Below are positions 53,184 through 61,189 of a DNA stretch of 64,000 nt, piece by piece; position 1 is the first letter of the stretch, and the number at the start of each line of letters is the position of its first letter. The stretch comes from Bacillota bacterium. Its GTDB lineage: Bacteria > Bacillota > Clostridia > Christensenellales > Aristaeellaceae. The stretch is taken from the NCBI GenBank assembly GCA_023411175.1, contig JAEYPB010000001.1, positions 1 through 64,000 of the forward strand, given 5' to 3'. The position numbers and the translations under genes were made by a program. The notes beneath the pieces were generated by a model. That model did not search any database, was not told the origin of the DNA, and saw nothing but the letters and a program-made list of their open reading frames with translations.

Positions 53184-54073
53184 AAGCCTCTCCTCCATTC
53201 GCGCCCGCCCATTGAAAGGATCGCGGCCCGGTAGCCGTCTACGACCTGTGCCTCCGGCACGGGAAACTGCGCCTGCCGTGCCTTGCCCAGCCGCTCGGAT
53301 TTTGACACGCCGAAGGAATGGTACGGCATGAGTTCAAACCCCAGCACGTTCAGGCGCTTGGTCATTTCCGCGATTGCGCGGAGGTGGTCGTCGGTATCGT
53401 TGACGCCGGGGATGATCGGGCAGCGGAGCACGAGCTTCGCGCCCGCGTCGCACAGGGCTTCGATGTTTTGGATAACGCCCCGGTTCGACCTGCCCGTCAT
53501 CTCGATGTGCTTTTCATCGTCAGTCAGCTTATAATCCACCAGGAACAGGTCCGTACAGCCGAGAATACGCTCGTAATCCTCGTACCGCCCCGCGCCGTTG
53601 GTCTCGACGCAAGTGTGGATGCCGGCGGCCTTTGCGAGCGTCAGAAGCGCCCGAACAAAGTGCGGCTGCGTCATCGGCTCGCCGCCGGTCAAGGTAATGC
53701 CGCCGCCGCTCCGGTCGAAGTAGCGCCTGTCCCGCGCCACCTCGCGCACCACGTCCTCGGCCGTCCGGTCGCTTCCGATCCGCGTGAGCGCGCCGGTCGG
53801 ACACGCCTTCACATCCTCGCCGCCGCAGTCGCACTCCGCACGGTTGAACCGGTGCCTGCCGTTTTCAAAGGTGTGCGCCGGGCAAACCTGGGCGCACCGG
53901 CCGCAGCCCACGCACCTCGCCTCCATGTACGAGGTCTCCGGAAGCGGCGATATGCTCTCGGGGTTATGGCACCAGGCGCAGCGCATATCACAGCCCTTCA
54001 GGTACACGCAGGTGCGCAGGCCCGGGCCGTCGTCCACGCAGAACGGCTGGATGGAGAAGATCCGCCCGATCAT
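53180..54073 (-). CDS. Glycyl radical enzyme activase (radical SAM)
   Basis: A 297-residue activating enzyme. The radical SAM cluster motif is GCDMRCAWCHNPE (C-x3-C-x2-C). Two extra ferredoxin-like clusters are inserted after it (CVGCGRCAQVCPAHTF and CDCGGEDVKACPTGAL), as in activases of non-PFL glycyl radical enzymes. GGITLTGGEPMTQ and LRCPIIPGVND are standard SAM-binding and barrel segments. It abstracts hydrogen from Gly764 of its partner. I prefer ATG at 54073, giving MIGRIFSIQPFCVDDGPG, because it overlaps the stop of a short ORF with a strong ribosome binding site; longer starts up to 54112 are possible. The stop overlaps the partner's start. Confidence 0.87.
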   Translation of the reverse strand: MIGRIFSIQPFCVDDGPGLRTCVYLKGCDMRCAWCHNPESISPLPETSYMEARCVGCGRCAQVCPAHTFENGRHRFNRAECDCGGEDVKACPTGALTRIGSDRTAEDVVREVARDRRYFDRSGGGITLTGGEPMTQPHFVRALLTLAKAAGIHTCVETNGAGRYEDYERILGCTDLFLVDYKLTDDEKHIEMTGRSNRGVIQNIEALCDAGAKLVLRCPIIPGVNDTDDHLRAIAEMTKRLNVLGFELMPYHSFGVSKSERLGKARQAQFPVPEAQVVDGYRAAILSMGGREWRRGL

Positions 54074-54147
54074 GTCACGCATGGCACTCGATAATGGGGT
54101 TTTCCGGAACATCGTCCGGCACGCAGCGGCAGCGACTTGGCCTTCAT
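54070..54147 (-). CDS. Possible 25-codon ORF coupled to the activase gene
   Basis: MKAKSLPLRAGRCSG followed by KPHYRVPCVT, ending in TGA that overlaps the activase ATG (ATGA). AAAGGAG lies seven bases before its ATG, the best ribosome binding site in this intergenic region, and there is none before the activase itself. It may serve to load ribosomes for the activase. No homology recognised; it could be a chance frame. Confidence 0.35.
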   Translation of the reverse strand: MKAKSLPLRAGRCSGKPHYRVPCVT

Positions 54148-54160
54148 GGAACGGCTCCTT

Positions 54161-54922
54161 TCAAATCACGATCGTCTCCACGGTTTTGCGGAGGTCAGCG
54201 AGCAAATCCGGATCGATCTCCCTGTCCGTGACCAGACAGGAGATGTTCTCCCATCCCGCGAACCTGATCGTCGCCCGGCAGCGGCTCTTGGTCGAATCGG
54301 CGACGAGAATGGACGTTTTTGCGGCGCGTATCATGGCGCGCTTCACCTCGCATTCCTCCAAGCTCTCCACGCAAGGGCCGCTGCTTCCCGCAAACCCGCT
54401 GGTTCCCAGAATCGCGATGTCCGCGTTGAGTTGAGAGAGCATTTCCGTCGCCCATACGCCCGTGGCGGCGTGGCTGGACAGCCTGATCGCGCCGCCCAGC
54501 ATGCAAACGGACCGTTTTTTCTGCGCGAGCAACTGCGCCGCCTGCAGTGAATTGGTAAAAAAAGTGACATCCGTCCGGGAGGCGAGATATTTTGCCACCT
54601 CAAGGACGGTGGAACCGGAATCCAGTATGACGGTCGAACCGGCGGGGACCCTGCCGGCGACGGCCTTTGCGATGCGCGCCTTCTCTTTGGGGTTGTTCGT
54701 AGCCTTTTCGAAGAAGGGCTTTTCCAGCGCATGGGGCGTTGCGGTCGCGCCGCCGTAGCTTTTTTCGGCCACGCCGCGCTTCTCCAGCCAGAGGAGATCC
54801 TTTCGGATGGTCTCGGTGCTGACCGAGTACTTCTCCGAAAGCTCCGCCGCGGACACCTTGCCGTCGCGCACCAGGGATTCCGCGATCTCATTGCGCCTTT
54901 CCTGGGTCAATTTCTGCTCCAT
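54161..54922 (-). CDS. DeoR-family transcriptional regulator
   Basis: A 253-residue DeoR/GlpR repressor. The N-terminal helix-turn-helix reads LTQERRNEIAESLVRDGKVS then AAELSEKYSVSTETIRKDLL; the C-terminal sugar-phosphate-sensing domain has ILDSGSTVLEVAKYL, FTNSLQAAQLL, GGAIRLSSHA and ILVADSTKSRCR. The ligand is typically a phosphorylated sugar or polyol intermediate. ATG at 54922 gives the standard N-terminus (MEQKLTQERRN). It starts the operon with the activase and glycyl radical enzyme, so it is probably their repressor and the enzyme probably belongs to sugar or polyol degradation (inference). Confidence 0.88.
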   Translation of the reverse strand: MEQKLTQERRNEIAESLVRDGKVSAAELSEKYSVSTETIRKDLLWLEKRGVAEKSYGGATATPHALEKPFFEKATNNPKEKARIAKAVAGRVPAGSTVILDSGSTVLEVAKYLASRTDVTFFTNSLQAAQLLAQKKRSVCMLGGAIRLSSHAATGVWATEMLSQLNADIAILGTSGFAGSSGPCVESLEECEVKRAMIRAAKTSILVADSTKSRCRATIRFAGWENISCLVTDREIDPDLLADLRKTVETIVI

Positions 54923-54963
54923 AACTTCTTTCTGCGCTCCTAAAGGGATCGTCCTACGACGCG

Positions 54964-54992
54964 ATGTTACAACCATTCCAAAGCAATGTCAA
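54964..54992 (-). promoter_or_regulatory. Promoter of the DeoR/glycyl radical enzyme operon
   Basis: Minus strand TTGACA (54992-54987), exactly 17 bases, TAACAT (54969-54964). The -35 is consensus. Confidence 0.75.
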
Positions 54993-55153
54993 GTTGTTTT
55001 TGGCGAAATTGTTTGAACGCATGGCGGCTTGCGCGGATAAGGGCTTCTTGTCTTTGGGTTTTAGACGGCAAAGGCGACAAAAAACGGCCATCGAACCGGA
55101 TGGCCGCCCCCGCGGAGTTTAAATCGTGCCCGGCGGCGCGTACGCGGGGCACG

Positions 55154-55191
55154 GGATAGCGCCACCAGTTATGACACTGGTGGCGCTATCC
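55154..55191. other. Perfect 16-pair hairpin beside the dispersed repeat
   Basis: GGATAGCGCCACCAGT (55154-55169) and ACTGGTGGCGCTATCC (55176-55191) are perfect complements with a six-base loop. It borders repeat copy 2 and has no equivalent beside copy 1. The stretch 54993-55153 shows a second small hairpin (GGCCATC...GGATGGCC near 55093-55112) but no gene. Confidence 0.55.
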
Positions 55192-55193
55192 AC

Positions 55194-55297
55194 ACCTTTG
55201 GTCAGTGCGCCGCCCGGAAATTCCAGAGAATTTCAGGCGCGCGCAGTGGTTTTTCCTTCGCATCAAAAAAACCAGCGGGTTTTTTGATGCTTTGAAC
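55194..55297 (-). repeat. Dispersed repeat, copy 2 (3' region of the aldolase gene)
   Basis: Partner of 50681-50780, with small substitutions and a few inserted bases. On the minus strand it lies just after the aldolase stop: a CCATCCGA...TCGGATGG hairpin (55323-55301), then the T-rich palindrome GCATCAAAAAAACC...GGTTTTTTGATGC, then the conserved tail ending at ACTGACCAAAGGT. The T-rich part can work as a terminator for the minus-strand gene. Confidence 0.7.
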
Positions 55298-55348
55298 GAC
55301 CATCCGAGTGTTCAATCGGATGGCCGTCAGTCCGCTGATGAAGGGCTT

Positions 55349-56260
55349 TTACGCTCCGAACAGGAGGGTTCGGGTGTTTTCGATCTCCAGCATGTCGCGG
55401 ATCACGGCGCACACCTTGTCGTATACCGCCGCCTGTGCCGCGGGGATGTCCCCGGGCTTCTGGGCGAGCGCCTGCTCGTACGCCTGCCGGATCTCGGTGC
55501 CCACGTTGATCTTGGCGATGCCGGCGCGGATGCCATCCATGATGTACTCCTTCAGGATGCCGGAGCCGCCGTGCAGCACCAGCGGAAGGCCCGTGGCCTC
55601 ATGGAGGCGCTTGATGTGCTCTATGTCCAGCCGGGCGTCGGGCTTTTTCTGGTTTCGGGTGCTCTCAGCCACCGCGCCATGGATGCTGCCCACCGCGACG
55701 GAGAGCCAATCGCAGCCGCTCTCCGCGGCAAACCTGCGCGCTTCCGCCACGTCTGTAAAGCCCTTCTTGGTGGCGAAGATCTCCTCGTAGGGCATCATCG
55801 GGCCGCTCTCGTGTCCCATGACCGCGCCCAGTTCGCTCTCGCAGGGGATGCCCGCCTCGTGGGCAAGCGCCGCCGCTTCCTTCGTGGCCGCCACGTTCCC
55901 GGCGTAGTCCAGCCGCGACGCGTCCACCATCACAGACTGGTAGCCCGCATCGATGGCGCGGCGGATGATGGGCAGATAATCCACCTGCTTCATGTCCTCG
56001 TCGATGACGGGCGTGTGATCCAGATGCAGGAGCGTGTGGCGGTCATTTTTGAACTTTTTATATTCTTCCGCCACCGCCTCGAGGCTCACCGAGCCAAATT
56101 TCTCCCATTCGACGCGGGCGACCTGCACCATCGCGAGGCTGTTCATGTCGACGACTGCCTGAACCACGGGCTTCACCATCGGCAGATGGGGGATGTTAAA
56201 CGCGGGGATGACGACGTGATGATCCAGCGCCCGCCGGACCACGTCTTTCGCCTGAAGCAT
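55349..56260 (-). CDS. Class II ketose-bisphosphate aldolase
   Basis: A 303-residue class II (zinc-dependent) aldolase of the fructose/tagatose-bisphosphate type. The metal and catalytic regions are visible: LLHLDHTPVIDED (about residues 85-97), CESELGAVMGHE, VAVGSIHGAV, LVLHGGSGILKE and the phosphate-binding KINVGTEIRQAY. AAGAGGG before ATG at 56260 sets the start; an upstream in-frame extension is unlikely. It cleaves ketose bisphosphates (or monophosphates in some relatives) to dihydroxyacetone phosphate and an aldehyde. The neighbouring LacI-regulated lyxose isomerase and sugar kinase operon suggests it handles a product of that pathway. Confidence 0.87.
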   Translation of the reverse strand: MLQAKDVVRRALDHHVVIPAFNIPHLPMVKPVVQAVVDMNSLAMVQVARVEWEKFGSVSLEAVAEEYKKFKNDRHTLLHLDHTPVIDEDMKQVDYLPIIRRAIDAGYQSVMVDASRLDYAGNVAATKEAAALAHEAGIPCESELGAVMGHESGPMMPYEEIFATKKGFTDVAEARRFAAESGCDWLSVAVGSIHGAVAESTRNQKKPDARLDIEHIKRLHEATGLPLVLHGGSGILKEYIMDGIRAGIAKINVGTEIRQAYEQALAQKPGDIPAAQAAVYDKVCAVIRDMLEIENTRTLLFGA

Positions 56261-56430
56261 GAGATAACCCTCTTTCTTTGTTTTTTTATGGGAACGCGCC
56301 GCTTTACTTGGGCCGTTCGGTGGGGGCCGATCCGCTTGCCGGACGCGGGCAGGCCGGTTCATAAATGGCGCTGGGATCCGGGCAATTTCACCGCAGCTCC
56401 ATGTCAGGCCAGCTATGTCTTCCCCCGCGC

Positions 56431-56459
56431 ACTATACAGCAGAGCACAAACAAAATCAA
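56431..56459 (-). promoter_or_regulatory. Promoter of the aldolase gene
   Basis: Minus strand TTGATT (56459-56454), 17 bases, TATAGT (56436-56431). It lies in the 247-base gap between the aldolase and AraC-type genes, leaving a leader of about 170 bases. Confidence 0.6.
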
Positions 56460-56507
56460 GTGCTGTTTCTTTTTTTATCATTTCGTTACCGAAGAAAAGG
56501 CCGGACT

Positions 56508-57251
56508 TCAAGGCGTGGACAGCGGACTTTCACGGCCTGAGCGGGACGGCATCTCCTTCCTGCGCAGCGCGCTGGGCGGTGTGCCGTAGCGCCTTTTGAA
56601 GATCCGCGCGAAGTAGTTGAAATCGTTGATGCCGCATTTCTCGGCCACCTGCATGACGGTCATCGAGGTACCCAGCAACATCTGCCGCGCTGCCTCCAAC
56701 CGCCGGGCCTGTACATAGAGCCTCAGCGACATGCCGGTCTCCTGTTTCACGGCGTGTGCCAGCGCGCTCTCGGATGCATACAGGATATGGTGCAGTTCCT
56801 CTCCCGTCAGTGTGTCGGTCAGGTGCCCGGTGATATGGCGCGAGAGCCTGACGAACAAATCGTTCCTGCGCGCCAGAAGGCCCAGCCGTTCCATCCACGC
56901 GGCCAGGGCGTCCATTACGGAGAGCAGCGCCCGCGCCTGCCGTGGATCCTCTGCTGCCTGCGGGTTCAACGGCCCCATGAGCAGATGCCCGGCCGGAGCC
57001 CCTTCGCTGGTCAGCGTCAGGCAGGCAAACGGCCGCCCGCCGGGACAGCAAACGAGGCCTTTTTCGCTGGGCACCGTCCAATGGACGAAACACTTCGCGG
57101 GCGAGGAAAGCGCACAGTCGGAACAGGTTTCTGTTTCCCGCGGCCGGCCCAGTGCCTGATCGCCGGTCAGCTGCAGCGCATTCTGATCGACGACGAAAGC
57201 GCCGTACCCGGTCGCGAGCGACAGGTCCGTCAGCAAGTCCACTCGTTCCAA
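56508..57251 (-). CDS. AraC-family regulator with Cys-rich (PocR-like) sensor domain
   Basis: A 247-residue regulator. The N-terminal half has a conserved Cys cluster (CSDCALSSPAKCF and GLVCCPGG) and GHLLMGPLNPQ, a layout like PocR-type sensory domains. The C-terminal AraC helix-turn-helix reads EELHHILYASESALAHAVKQ and AEKCGINDFNYFARIFKRRYG. It is transcribed divergently from the LacI gene with its own promoter, and a LacI-type operator lies just upstream of that promoter, so the two regulators are probably linked. Whether the Cys residues bind metal or sense redox state is unknown. Confidence 0.8.
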   Translation of the reverse strand: MERVDLLTDLSLATGYGAFVVDQNALQLTGDQALGRPRETETCSDCALSSPAKCFVHWTVPSEKGLVCCPGGRPFACLTLTSEGAPAGHLLMGPLNPQAAEDPRQARALLSVMDALAAWMERLGLLARRNDLFVRLSRHITGHLTDTLTGEELHHILYASESALAHAVKQETGMSLRLYVQARRLEAARQMLLGTSMTVMQVAEKCGINDFNYFARIFKRRYGTPPSALRRKEMPSRSGRESPLSTP

Positions 57252-57324
57252 TTTCTAACACAACCTCCACAAACCTTCTGGATGATCGCTTGATAATGCT
57301 AATAATCGGCTGTCTGGTGCTATG

Positions 57325-57353
57325 ATTATAGCACGCAATGTTGTTATAATCAA
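57325..57353 (-). promoter_or_regulatory. Promoter of the AraC-family gene
   Basis: Minus strand TTGATT (57353-57348), 17 bases, perfect TATAAT (57330-57325). Confidence 0.75.
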
Positions 57354-57366
57354 CGAGCGGACAATT

Positions 57367-57552
57367 TGAAACGTTTAAAATTGGCATGTTGTCATAAGTA
57401 TTGAGAATTGGATTTAGCCAAAGAACCGAAAAAATGCTGTGTATACAAAATTTGAAACGTTTCGGACGGGATTTGGTGGGTGCTGCGCAAGCCGGATCGC
57501 CTCGTTCGAAGCGAACGAGGGAAGGCTCTCCTCAAAATCCAAAACGTTTCAA
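57367..57552 (+). promoter_or_regulatory. Three LacI-type operators in the divergent control region
   Basis: AAACGTTT-centred palindromes occur at 57367-57378 (TGAAACGTTTAA), 57454-57463 (GAAACGTTTC, perfect) and 57541-57552 (AAAACGTTTCAA). The first is just upstream of the divergent AraC promoter and the third is 18 bases before the lacI-type start. Between sites 2 and 3 is a hairpin CCTCGTTCG-AAG-CGAACGAGG (57500-57520). The central C-G step is characteristic of LacI-family operators, indicating autoregulation by the adjacent gene product. Confidence 0.75.
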
Positions 57553-57569
57553 ACCAGAAAGGATCGCCA

Positions 57570-58586
57570 ATGAAGCTGACCATCAAGGACGTGGCGCGGG
57601 CGGCCAGGGTATCGGTTGCAACGGCGTCGATGGCGCTTAACCACCGGGATGGCGTCAGCGAAAAAACTCGGGCGAAGGTTTTGGGCATCGCGCAGGAAAT
57701 GAACTACGTGCCGGATCACTCGGCCAGGTCGCTCGTGATGCAGTCCAGCAACGTCATCGGGCTGATGATTCCGGAAATCCAGAATCCGTTCTACAGCGCG
57801 ATCGTCGACATTCTGACACGCATCGCGGATGACAGGGGATATACGCTGCTTCTGGGCATCTCAAACAGCAATAGCCGGCAGGAGGCCGAGTACGTTCGGA
57901 TGTTTTTGTCCCGCCGGGTATGCGGCGTGATCGTGGTGCCAATGCTGGCCAACCACCCGGACATCTCGCACCTTTCGATGCTGCGTTCGGCAGATGTGCC
58001 CGTGGTGTTCTGCACAGAAAACTATGCGGCTTGCGACGAACCGTTGGTTATGTGCGACTTTGCCAGCGGGCAGCACGCGATCACCAAGTACCTTCTGGAC
58101 AAGGGACTGCGGGATTTCTGGTTTGTGTCCACCGATATGGACGCGCAATTCGCCCGCTTCCGCTACGAAGGGTTCTGCCGGGCGATGCGGGAGTACGGCC
58201 TCGAGGTAAACCCCAAGCGGGTGATGCTGCTGTCGACACCCCGGTATAAAGAGGCCTATGAGGCCAGCGACCGGATCGTGGACGACCTGCCGGAGGCGGT
58301 GCTGTGCATCAACGACATCATGACGATGGCCATCATGAAGCGCATGATGGAGCGCGGGCTGCACATTCCCCGGGATGTTTCGGTTGCCGGATTTGATGAT
58401 GTGATGTTCTCCGAGCTCGTGTCTCCGCCGCTCACCACGGTGCGCCAGCCGCTCGTGGCGATCTGCGAAAGAACGATGGAAATTCTGGAGGCAAAGCTGC
58501 GCGCAGGAACCGACCAGGCTGATGTCGAGCGCGGCAGGACCTACCTGATCCAACCCGAACTGGTTATCCGCGAAACCACCATCTAG
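57570..58586 (+). CDS. LacI-family transcriptional regulator
   Basis: A 338-residue LacI-family repressor. The helix-turn-helix MKLTIKDVARAARVSVATAS and hinge region (YVPDHSARSLVMQSSNVIGL) are canonical. The effector domain contains NPFYSAIVDILTRIADDRGY, SRRVCGVIVVP and VAGFDDVMFSELVSPPLTTV, where sugar ligands bind in relatives. GAAAGGA before ATG at 57570 sets the start. Three palindromic operators lie upstream and the importer, isomerase and kinase genes follow, so it most likely controls that pathway and itself. The 50-base gap to the binding-protein gene contains an imperfect hairpin (58589-58613). Confidence 0.92.
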   Translation: MKLTIKDVARAARVSVATASMALNHRDGVSEKTRAKVLGIAQEMNYVPDHSARSLVMQSSNVIGLMIPEIQNPFYSAIVDILTRIADDRGYTLLLGISNSNSRQEAEYVRMFLSRRVCGVIVVPMLANHPDISHLSMLRSADVPVVFCTENYAACDEPLVMCDFASGQHAITKYLLDKGLRDFWFVSTDMDAQFARFRYEGFCRAMREYGLEVNPKRVMLLSTPRYKEAYEASDRIVDDLPEAVLCINDIMTMAIMKRMMERGLHIPRDVSVAGFDDVMFSELVSPPLTTVRQPLVAICERTMEILEAKLRAGTDQADVERGRTYLIQPELVIRETTI

Positions 58587-58636
58587 TTTATTATGCCGGA
58601 AGGCATGATAATACATTGATCTAGGAGGGGAATCTC

Positions 58637-59599
58637 ATGAAGAAACTGGTATCCTTAATTCTGGCCACGCTGCTGATCGCAGCGCTGCTGGCCCCGATGG
58701 CGGTCGCCGAGACCAAGCAGATCACCGTCGGCATGTCCATCCCCCAGATGGCCAACCCCTACTTTGTCTCGGTTATGAACGGCGTGCAGAAGAAGTGCGA
58801 CGAGCTCGGCTACAAGCTGATCACCGTCGACGCCGGCTACGATGTGGCCAAGCAGGTTTCCGACTTTGAAAACTTCGGCAACCAGGGCGTTGACTGCGTC
58901 ATCGCCTGCCCCATCGACTCCAACGCGCTGGTTCCGGTCGTGGATCAGCTGAAGGCCAAGGGCATCATCGTGATGTCCTTCGCGCAGATCATCGAAAACG
59001 CCAACGCCATCTTCACCCTTGATGAGTACACCTACGGCGTTGCCATCGGCACCAACGCGGCCAACTGGATCAATGAGAAGCTGGGCGGCAAGGCCCAGGT
59101 CCTGATCATTTCCCAGGACAACGTGGAAGCGGTCGTCGCCCGCGGCAACGGCATCCAGGAAACCATCGAGAAGCTCTGCCCCGAGGCTGAAATCGTTGCC
59201 CGTCAGGCCGGCGACAACCCGACCAAGGGCATGGAGATCACCGAGAACATCATGCAGCAGTATCCCGACGTTCGCGTCATCACCGGCAACAATGACTCCG
59301 GCCCCCTCGGCGCTTATGAAGCCATCCTGGGCAAGGGCCTCCCGCAGGAAGAACTGGATAAGTTCTACATCGGCGGCGGCGACGCGACCCCCGAGGCCAT
59401 CGCGAAGATGAAGGAAGAAAACTCCATCTACCGCGCCACCGTCGACCTTGGGCCCTTCGACACCGGCGTTGACTGCGTTACCACGCTGGCCGATTTCCTG
59501 GCCAACGGCATCCCGGAGACCGCTCCGGTTGCCTACTTCCGCATGATCCCCGTGCTGCAGGCGGACGTCCTGAGCGGCGCTTTCGTGCCCGCTGCCTAA
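58637..59599 (+). CDS. Sugar-binding protein of ribose-type ABC importer (RbsB-like)
   Basis: A 320-residue Peripla_BP_4-type binding protein. Signal peptide MKKLVSLILATLLIAALLAP then MAVA-ETKQ, a signal peptidase I type site without a lipobox. The mature start ITVGMSIPQMANPYFVSVMN and the region VITGNNDSGPLGAYEAILGK match monosaccharide-binding proteins, which bind pyranoses or furanoses between two lobes. AGGAGGGG precedes the ATG. A perfect 13-pair stem-loop follows the gene before the ATPase gene. A pentose or lyxose-like ligand is suggested by the downstream isomerase and kinase. Confidence 0.92.
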   Translation: MKKLVSLILATLLIAALLAPMAVAETKQITVGMSIPQMANPYFVSVMNGVQKKCDELGYKLITVDAGYDVAKQVSDFENFGNQGVDCVIACPIDSNALVPVVDQLKAKGIIVMSFAQIIENANAIFTLDEYTYGVAIGTNAANWINEKLGGKAQVLIISQDNVEAVVARGNGIQETIEKLCPEAEIVARQAGDNPTKGMEITENIMQQYPDVRVITGNNDSGPLGAYEAILGKGLPQEELDKFYIGGGDATPEAIAKMKEENSIYRATVDLGPFDTGVDCVTTLADFLANGIPETAPVAYFRMIPVLQADVLSGAFVPAA

Positions 59600-59620
59600 T
59601 CTCCCTTTTCAAGGACCCCT

Positions 59621-59651
59621 CTGTGTGCGCCTCTAAATGAGGCGCACACAG
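59621..59651 (+). promoter_or_regulatory. Intercistronic stem-loop after binding-protein gene
   Basis: CTGTGTGCGCCTC (59621-59633) and GAGGCGCACACAG (59639-59651) form a perfect 13-base-pair stem with a TAAAT loop and no T tract. Confidence 0.65.
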
Positions 59652-59691
59652 CAATCTTCAACGCGTGCTTTGCACAAGGCGGAGGCGTAAG

Positions 59692-61185
59692 ATGCAAGAG
59701 TATATATTTGAAGTCAAACATCTGAGCAAGTACTATGCCGGCGTCAAGGCGCTGGACGACGTATCGCTCGGGTTCCGACGCGGCGAAGTACACGCGCTGG
59801 CTGGGGAAAACGGCGCCGGAAAGTCCACGCTGATCAAGGCCATCACGGGCGCCATCGAACCAACGGCCGGCGAAATCGTTGTGGAGGGCGAAAGCGTTTC
59901 CAAGCTGAACCCCATCGAGGCGATCGGCAAGGGCATTGCGGCCATCTATCAGGAGTTCACGCTGGTTCCGCATCTCACCATCGCCGAGAACATCTACTTC
60001 GGCAAGGAAATTGCGAGTCGCGGCTTTGTCAACCGAAAGGCCATGAACGACCAGGTCAAAAAGCTGCTGGACGAGATGGGCATTGACCTGAACCCCGCCA
60101 GCTATGTATGCGATCTGGGCGTGGCATATCAGCAGATCGTGGAGATCCTCAAGGCGGTGTCGTCCAATTCCAAGATTCTGATCATGGACGAGCCCACCGC
60201 GCCGCTGACCAACAAGGAAACCGAGATGCTCTTTCGCATCATCGAAAAGCTCAGGGAGCGCAATACCACCATCATCTTCATCACCCACCGCATGGAGGAG
60301 ATGTTCAAAATCTGCGACCGGGTTTCCGTCATGCGGGACGGCAAGTACATCATCACCAAGGACATCAAAGACATCACGATGAAGGAGCTGGTCTCCTACA
60401 TGGTCGGCCGGGAGCTGGGCGAGGACTACCCGCCTCGCAAGACGCCCATCGGCGACGTGGTGATGGAAGTTCAGAATCTGACAAACGACAAGGTGCAGGA
60501 CGTGTCCTTCAAGCTCCGCAAGGGCGAGATTCTGGGATTTGGCGGGCTGGTGGGCGCGGGCCGGACGGAAGTCATGCAGGCTGTGTTCGGCGCGGACCCG
60601 CTGACGGCGGGAAAAGTGATCCTGAACGGCAAAGCCCTGAAAATCACAGACCCCGGAAGCGCGCTGGAGCAGGGCATCGGCCTGATCCCCGAAGACCGAA
60701 AGAATCAGGGCGTCCTGCTCGGGCTTTCGGTCAAGGAGAATGTGACCTTCTCATCGCTGAAGCAGGCCATGGTCGGCCCCTTCGTGGATGACAAGAAGGA
60801 TGCGAAAATCGCCGACGAATACATCCGGAAATTGAGAATTAAGACGCCCAGTGTGCATCAGCTGGTCAAGAACCTGTCCGGCGGCAACCAGCAGAAGGTG
60901 GTTCTGGCCAAAATGCTGGCCACGCGCTGCGACGTGATCATTTTTGACGAGCCTACCCGGGGCATCGACGTGGGCGCCAAGCAGGAGATATATCATCTGA
61001 TGCGCCATCTGGTGGAGGTCGAGGGCAAGAGCGTCATCATGGTATCATCCGAAATGCCCGAGCTGATTGGTATGAGCGATCGAATCCTTGTCATGCGGCA
61101 TGGCGGGATCGCCGGAGAAATCGATCGGGAGGAATTCTCGCAGGAGCTCATCTTCCAATACGCATCCGGATTGATAGGAGGTTGA
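59692..61185 (+). CDS. Sugar ABC transporter ATP-binding protein (RbsA/MglA-like)
   Basis: A 497-residue double ATPase subunit. The first nucleotide-binding domain has Walker A GENGAGKST (about residues 39-47) and Walker B ILIMDEPTAPL; the second domain has the degenerate Walker A GLVGAGRTE, signature LSGGNQQK and Walker B VIIFDEPTRGIDVG. This fusion of a canonical and a degenerate site is normal in RbsA/MglA proteins. GGAGG six bases before ATG at 59692 sets the start. It energises the permease encoded four bases after its stop. Confidence 0.95.
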   Translation: MQEYIFEVKHLSKYYAGVKALDDVSLGFRRGEVHALAGENGAGKSTLIKAITGAIEPTAGEIVVEGESVSKLNPIEAIGKGIAAIYQEFTLVPHLTIAENIYFGKEIASRGFVNRKAMNDQVKKLLDEMGIDLNPASYVCDLGVAYQQIVEILKAVSSNSKILIMDEPTAPLTNKETEMLFRIIEKLRERNTTIIFITHRMEEMFKICDRVSVMRDGKYIITKDIKDITMKELVSYMVGRELGEDYPPRKTPIGDVVMEVQNLTNDKVQDVSFKLRKGEILGFGGLVGAGRTEVMQAVFGADPLTAGKVILNGKALKITDPGSALEQGIGLIPEDRKNQGVLLGLSVKENVTFSSLKQAMVGPFVDDKKDAKIADEYIRKLRIKTPSVHQLVKNLSGGNQQKVVLAKMLATRCDVIIFDEPTRGIDVGAKQEIYHLMRHLVEVEGKSVIMVSSEMPELIGMSDRILVMRHGGIAGEIDREEFSQELIFQYASGLIGG

Positions 61186-61189
61186 CCCC

